Of a DNA stretch of 9,153 nucleotides, positions 5,766 through 9,153 are shown piece after piece; within the stretch, counting starts at the first letter, position 1; every line of letters begins with the position of its first letter. Below the pieces are notes generated by a model. That model was not told the DNA's origin. It worked only from the letters and a program-made list of their open reading frames with translations, and searched no databases. Origin of the DNA: DATBLE01 sp050258035. Lineage in GTDB: Bacteria > Actinomycetota > Thermoleophilia > Gaiellales > Gaiellaceae. The position numbers and the translations under genes are program-made. Location: NCBI GenBank assembly GCA_050258035.1, contig JBLMYA010000054.1, forward strand, positions 1-9,153, read 5' to 3'.

Positions 5766-5784
5766 GCCGGAGGGAAAGGCACCC

Positions 5785-6354
5785 ATGCCTGCTCTAGAGC
5801 TCATAACCGATCCGAGGCGAGCGTCCGCGCCGCTCCCGGACTTCGCCGATGCGATGAGCATGCTCGCGAGCGGCGTCGTGCTGGTCACCAGCTGGGTCGG
5901 CGACAGGCCCTGGGGGATGACCGTCACCGCCTTCGCGTCGGTCTCCGCCGAGCCGCCGACAATCCTCGTCTCGCTCGACTCGAGGACAACGAGCACGCGC
6001 GCAATCACTGCAGGGCGCAGCTTCGGCGTCAGCATCCTGGCCGAGGAGCAACTCACCATCGCCCGCCTGGGCTCGCAGCCAGGCACGGCGAAGTTCCTCG
6101 AGCCGTTCGTCGACCCGAGCGGCCGGAACGGCGAGAGCCCGGTCGTCGCCGGCGCGCTCGCCCACCTCGACTGTGAGCTCTCTGAGGCCGTGCAAGTCGC
6201 CGACCACACCATCCTCTTCGGCCGCGTCCGCGCGGCACATGCCTCACGCAGCGGAACGCCGCTCCTCTACCACCGCCGCGCCTACCGAACGCTTGGCGAC
6301 CGTGCCGCGGCCGTCCCACCCATCGAAAGGACGATCGCATGTCTTTCGAGCTGA
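5785..6354 (+). CDS. Flavin reductase, HpaC-like FMN-binding split-barrel, 189 aa
   Basis: The protein belongs to the flavin reductase domain family, which uses NAD(P)H to reduce FMN or FAD and hands the free reduced flavin to a partner monooxygenase. Recognisable parts in order are A-S-G-V-V-L-V-T-S (28-36), G-M-T-V-T-A-F-A-S-V-S-A-E-P-P (44-58), L-V-S-L-D (61-65), F-G-V-S-I-L (80-85), D-H-T-I-L-F-G-R-V (140-148) and P-L-L-Y-H-R-R-A-Y (159-167). Length is normal. The ATG at 5785 follows GGAGGG with 10 bp and AAAGG with 5 bp spacing. The stop codon overlaps the next gene by 16 bp, which implies translational coupling with the acyl-CoA-dehydrogenase-like enzyme. That pairing is the usual arrangement of a two-component flavin monooxygenase. 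I cannot tell FMN from FAD preference. Confidence 0.92.
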   Translation: MPALELITDPRRASAPLPDFADAMSMLASGVVLVTSWVGDRPWGMTVTAFASVSAEPPTILVSLDSRTTSTRAITAGRSFGVSILAEEQLTIARLGSQPGTAKFLEPFVDPSGRNGESPVVAGALAHLDCELSEAVQVADHTILFGRVRAAHASRSGTPLLYHRRAYRTLGDRAAAVPPIERTIACLSS

Positions 6355-7556
6355 CAGCCAGAACCGAGACCGGCGCGCGCCTGGTCGCGCTCGCCGAGAC
6401 ACTCGCGGCCGAGATCGTTCCGCGTGCCGCCGACTACGACCGCGACGGGAGCTTCCCGTTCGACAGCTTCGCCGTCGTCAAACAGAGCGGCTACTTCACC
6501 GCACCCGTTCCCGAGCAGCTCGGCGGTCTCGGCGTCGCCTCGGTGCACGACCTGCTCGTCGCCTCCAGCCGGCTCGCCCGCGGCGACGCGGCTCTGAGCC
6601 TGGGCGTGAACATGCACCTCGTCTTCGTGCTCAACGTCGCCCGCCGCTGGCAGATCGCGACCGCAGCAAGTGACGAGCGACGCGCGCGAGCGTTCGGTCA
6701 GACGCTCGAAGAGATTGCGCGCGACGGCACCGTCTTCGCTGCGGCCGGCAGCGAGCCGAGGCAGGACCTCACACGCCCCGCAACGACGGCGAAACGCACC
6801 GAGACGGGCTGGATCGTCTCCGGCCACAAGGTCTTCTGCACGATGGCGCCGGCCGCCGACGTCCTCTACACCGCCGTCACCTACACCGACGAGGGCGGAC
6901 GCGAGCGGTACGGCTACGCGATGATCCCCCGCCAAAACCCGGGCGTCCTCGTCCATGACGACTGGGACGCGCTCGGCATGCGCAGCTCCGGCAGCCACTC
7001 GGTCTCGTTCAAGGGTGTGCGGCTACCGCTCTCGGCTCTTCGCGGCGGCTTCCCGATCGGCGACGCGATCGAATACATGGAGCGAAACCTCGCGGCCGGA
7101 CTGTTCCACGCGTCCGCGGCACTCGGGATCGCAGAGAGCGCGCACGCGAGCGCCACCGCCGCGCTCACCCGCCGCGACGAACTCGACCCACACGGGCACA
7201 TACTCGCCGCCCAGAGCGCCGTCGATCTTTCCGCCGCTCGCGCTCTGTTTTCGCGCGCCGCGTCGCTGATCGACGAGCACCACGAGCGCAACCCAACCTC
7301 GAGGGGGACCCCCGAGGAGCTGACCGGTCTGTTCGCGGAGGCCCAGAGCGCCAAACTCTTCATCGGCGAGGCGGCGGTCAGCATCGTCGACCGCGCGCTC
7401 GCGCTCTCCGGCGGCGCCGGCTACCTGAATCGCAGCCCGCTCGCCCGCGCCTACCGCGACGTCCGCGCGACGCCCTTCATGCACCCGCTCGGCGCGAACC
7501 GCGCCTACACACTCCTCGGGCAGCTCGCGGCGGGCCACGAGCCGGCTCTCCACTGA
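6339..7556 (+). CDS. Acyl-CoA-dehydrogenase-fold flavoenzyme, probable oxygenase component, 405 aa
   Basis: The fold is that of acyl-CoA dehydrogenases: an N-terminal helical domain with V-P-E-Q-L-G-G-L-G (57-65) and G-D-A-A-L-S-L-G-V-N-M-H (82-93), a middle beta-domain with G-W-I-V-S-G-H-K-V-F-C-T (157-168) and W-D-A-L-G-M-R-S-S-G-S-H (209-220), and a C-terminal four-helix domain with G-G-A-G-Y (358-362) and Y-R-D-V-R. Where classical enzymes carry a catalytic Glu in a Y-E-G-T-type loop, this protein reads M-H-P-L-G-A-N-R-A-Y (381-390), so alpha/beta-dehydrogenation of acyl-CoA is unlikely. Together with the overlapping flavin reductase gene this points to a flavin-dependent monooxygenase like DszC or other members of this superfamily. 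AAAGGA lies about 7 bp before the ATG. The substrate is unknown; desulfurising, N-oxidising or xenobiotic-hydroxylating roles are all open. Confidence 0.87.
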   Translation: MSFELTARTETGARLVALAETLAAEIVPRAADYDRDGSFPFDSFAVVKQSGYFTAPVPEQLGGLGVASVHDLLVASSRLARGDAALSLGVNMHLVFVLNVARRWQIATAASDERRARAFGQTLEEIARDGTVFAAAGSEPRQDLTRPATTAKRTETGWIVSGHKVFCTMAPAADVLYTAVTYTDEGGRERYGYAMIPRQNPGVLVHDDWDALGMRSSGSHSVSFKGVRLPLSALRGGFPIGDAIEYMERNLAAGLFHASAALGIAESAHASATAALTRRDELDPHGHILAAQSAVDLSAARALFSRAASLIDEHHERNPTSRGTPEELTGLFAEAQSAKLFIGEAAVSIVDRALALSGGAGYLNRSPLARAYRDVRATPFMHPLGANRAYTLLGQLAAGHEPALH

Positions 7557-7643
7557 TCCATCACCGAGAGAACTCGCGCCCACACTAACCCGAATGCAAT
7601 CACCGAAAACGAAAGGCAAACCACCGACCGGAGGTGCACCGAC

Positions 7644-8117
7644 ATGACACGTTCGAGCGAGCGACACGTGCTGCGCCTCGAGCGGAGCATCCCCGCACCG
7701 AGCAGGGCCGTCTACAAGGCGCTCACCGACCCGCAGGAGCTCGCCAAGTGGTGGGGCCCCCGAGGCTTCACCGCTACCAGCGTCGAGTTCAACCCGCAGG
7801 TTGGCGAGGGCTATCGAATCGCGATGCAACCTCCCGACGGCGACCTCTTCCACCTGACCGGCGAGTTCCGGGAAGTCGAACCAGCCACCCGTCTGGCCTA
7901 CACGTTTCGATGGCATCCACCTCATCCATACGATCGAGAGACCGTGGTCACCCTCTCTCTCGACGATCGAGGCGACAAGACGAAGGTTCGCCTCACCCAG
8001 GGCGAGTTCGCCACAGAGGAACGCTGCGCACTGCACGAAGCAGGCTGGACAGAAAGCCTCGACCGGCTGGAGCAGCAACTCCGCGAGCAGACTCTTGGCA
8101 TGGCACCGCCACCGTAG
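7644..8117 (+). CDS. SRPBCC family protein, AHSA1-like domain, 157 aa
   Basis: The protein is a single START/Bet v1-like domain of the AHSA1 type, whose members form a hydrophobic pocket and are mostly of unknown function. Typical parts are R-S-I-P-A-P (14-19), A-L-T-D-P-Q-E-L-A-K-W-W-G-P (26-39), G-E-F-R-E-V-E-P-A-T-R-L-A-Y-T-F (73-88) and the C-terminal helix H-E-A-G-W-T-E-S-L-D-R-L-E (131-143). Length is normal. GGAGGT with an 8-bp spacer precedes the ATG. It lies 87 bp behind the flavoenzyme gene on the same strand, so it may be the last gene of that operon, where such domains could bind the substrate or product. The gap has no terminator-like hairpin and no TTTACC element. Independent transcription cannot be excluded. 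Confidence 0.88.
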   Translation: MTRSSERHVLRLERSIPAPSRAVYKALTDPQELAKWWGPRGFTATSVEFNPQVGEGYRIAMQPPDGDLFHLTGEFREVEPATRLAYTFRWHPPHPYDRETVVTLSLDDRGDKTKVRLTQGEFATEERCALHEAGWTESLDRLEQQLREQTLGMAPPP

Positions 8118-8163
8118 GCGGCTGTCCGCACACGGCTCGAGGGGTCATCGTCGCGAGCACGGC

Positions 8164-8944
8164 TCTTCCTGGTCGCCGGACGGGCGGAGCATCCTGTTTC
8201 AGGTCAATCCGGATCCGTCGGCGGGCTGTGGGTACGGCGCCTGTCGCCCGAGCATCGAGGTATGGGTGATGAGAGTCGACGGCGCGAACGCTCGGAGGCT
8301 CGCCTGCGGACTCGCGCCCGCCTGGTCTCCGGACGGACGGGCGATCGCTTTCCACTCCTGGGACGGTGACATCTTCAGCATCCACGTCGACGGCACCCAT
8401 CTGCGCCGTCTGACGAGACGCCTTCCTCCGAACGACTACGGAGACCCGGTCTGGTCACCGGACGGCGGGAAGATCGCCTTCACGAATGTTCGATGGGACG
8501 ACGACGGGCTGAGCCTCGACCTCAGGGTCTACGTGATGAACGCGGACGGTACGCGGCTACGGCCGATAACCCGCCGAGAGTCGTCAGACCCTTCCTGGCT
8601 GCCCGACGGCAGGAGGATCGCGTTCAGAATCGTGGGTGGTTTCTACACGGTCGCGGTGGAGGGTGGCGGCCTGAAGAAGCTCTTCTCCAACGACCACCTC
8701 TCCACGCCGGCGTTGTCACCCGACGGACGCACGATCGCGTTCACGACGTCCTTTCACCTCTACCGAATCGGCGCCGACGGCCGCGGCCTGAAGAGGCTCG
8801 TCGCGGGGCGGAGTCCGTCTGTGATCGCCTGGTCACCCGACGGGCGACGGCTCGCCTTCTCCGACGGTGCCGACATCTACGTCACCAACGCCGACGGGGC
8901 CGGCGGACGAAAACATCTCCCACCTGAACAACCCACCGGGCTAG
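8164..8944 (+). pseudogene. PD40/TolB-like beta-propeller gene, 5'-truncated and probably frameshifted
   Basis: The frame shows six SPDG-type motifs about 40-50 residues apart (codons near 8170, 8323, 8452, 8596, 8713 and 8830), most followed by I-A-F strands and V-M-N-A-D-G-type turns. This is the WD40-like/PD40 repeat of six-bladed propellers, usually secreted or periplasmic. No signal peptide or credible start precedes the first motif: the frame opens with a TTG at 8095 inside the SRPBCC gene and gives an Arg/His-rich stretch unlike a leader. At the 3' side the frame runs on through the tRNA-Asp gene to 9090, which is not credible. Shifting by one base near 8905 gives D-E-N-I-S-H-L-N-N-P-P-G and a stop at 8942-8944, resembling the L-T-N-N-P style of such repeats. 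I read it as a remnant of a larger gene. A short intact protein beginning at an internal start is the alternative. Confidence 0.6.
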
Positions 8945-9035
8945 GTGCGCGTACGGAGTTGATTCCCGCCGGGCCGACACTCAGCCCCAGCAGGAGCAGG
9001 CAGGCCGGCACGCCGCGGTTGCAGCACGTGTCGAA

Positions 9036-9109
9036 CGGGAGCGACGGGACTCGAACCCGCGACCTCCGGCGTGACAGGCCGGCGTTCTAACCAGCTGAAC
9101 TACGCCCCC
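9036..9109 (-). tRNA. tRNA-Asp (anticodon GTC)
   Basis: Read on the minus strand, the acceptor 5' arm GGGGGCG (9109-9103) pairs with CGCTCCC (9043-9037), including one G-U pair, and discriminator G is at 9036, as expected for aspartate. The D stem GTTC/GAAC, anticodon stem CCGGC/GCCGG around loop CTGTCAC (anticodon GTC) and T stem GCGGG/CCCGT around TTCGAGT all form. The 3' CCA is not encoded. No convincing terminator is seen downstream at 8945-9035. Confidence 0.96.
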
Positions 9110-9120
9110 GAGGGCAGGAC

Positions 9121-9126
9121 AGTCTA
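9121..9126 (-). promoter_or_regulatory. Possible -10 box of the tRNA-Asp gene
   Basis: On the minus strand TAGACT fits the actinobacterial -10 pattern TANNNT and lies 11 bp upstream of the mature tRNA 5' end. A well-spaced -35 is not evident; CTGACT at the window edge would give a 21-bp spacer. Confidence 0.35.
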
Positions 9127-9153
9127 GCCGCGGTCGCCGAGCCGTTGAGTCAG

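Noticed and set aside
7764..7786. TTCACC followed by CTACC inside the SRPBCC gene
   Set aside because: Box order and spacing differ from the element, the site is within coding sequence, and no gene start follows at the right distance.
8945..9090. C-terminal extension of the propeller frame
   Set aside because: Its last residues are the translated antisense of the tRNA-Asp gene, so the open frame is fortuitous.
1..9153. CRISPR arrays, insertion sequences, rRNA, riboswitches
   Set aside because: No regularly spaced identical repeats, transposase motifs, terminal inverted repeats with target duplications, rRNA segments or known riboswitch cores were seen.

Overview
The window is high-GC DNA with strong G/C preference at third codon positions and actinobacterial protein families: a SARP/BTAD regulator, an alpha/beta hydrolase-cyclase fusion, PD40 propellers and an AHSA1-type SRPBCC protein. 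I infer an actinomycete, perhaps of the Thermoleophilia (Gaiellales/Solirubrobacterales) type. The lineage is a guess from gene style; there is no rRNA or marker gene to fix it.

Layout. The left half is read on the minus strand: a small secreted protein (234-704) with a hairpin behind it; a large regulator (883-3021) that joins a SARP DNA-binding/BTAD part, an alpha/beta hydrolase and a class III cyclase domain; a 0.44-kb stretch without a convincing gene but with a strong inverted repeat and traces of decayed coding sequence; a probable 55-residue basic protein (3461-3628); and an MFS exporter (3692-4930). A divergent promoter region (4931-5147) separates these from a plus-strand operon: an OsmC-family protein (5148-5717), an HpaC-type flavin reductase (5785-6354) and an acyl-CoA-dehydrogenase-fold flavoenzyme (6339-7556). 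An SRPBCC/AHSA1 protein (7644-8117), a damaged six-motif PD40 propeller gene (about 8164-8944) and a minus-strand tRNA-Asp(GTC) (9036-9109) follow.

How the genes may work together. The flavin reductase and the acyl-CoA-dehydrogenase-like enzyme overlap by 16 bp and look like a two-component flavin monooxygenase. The OsmC protein and the divergent MFS exporter fit a detoxification or scavenging role for a small organic compound. The substrate cannot be read from sequence.

The most interesting observation is regulatory. The OsmC operon, the MFS gene, the secreted-protein gene and the 55-residue ORF are each preceded, 82-98 bp before the start codon, by a related element: TACC and TTACC boxes 11 bp apart, with a further ACC box one or two helical turns on. 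In three of the four this is followed by a TGT(C/T)TC block. Direct repeats with 11-bp phasing are the classical operator layout for SARP regulators, and a SARP-type regulator lies among these genes. I propose a small local regulon controlled by the fused regulator; this is inference and testable.
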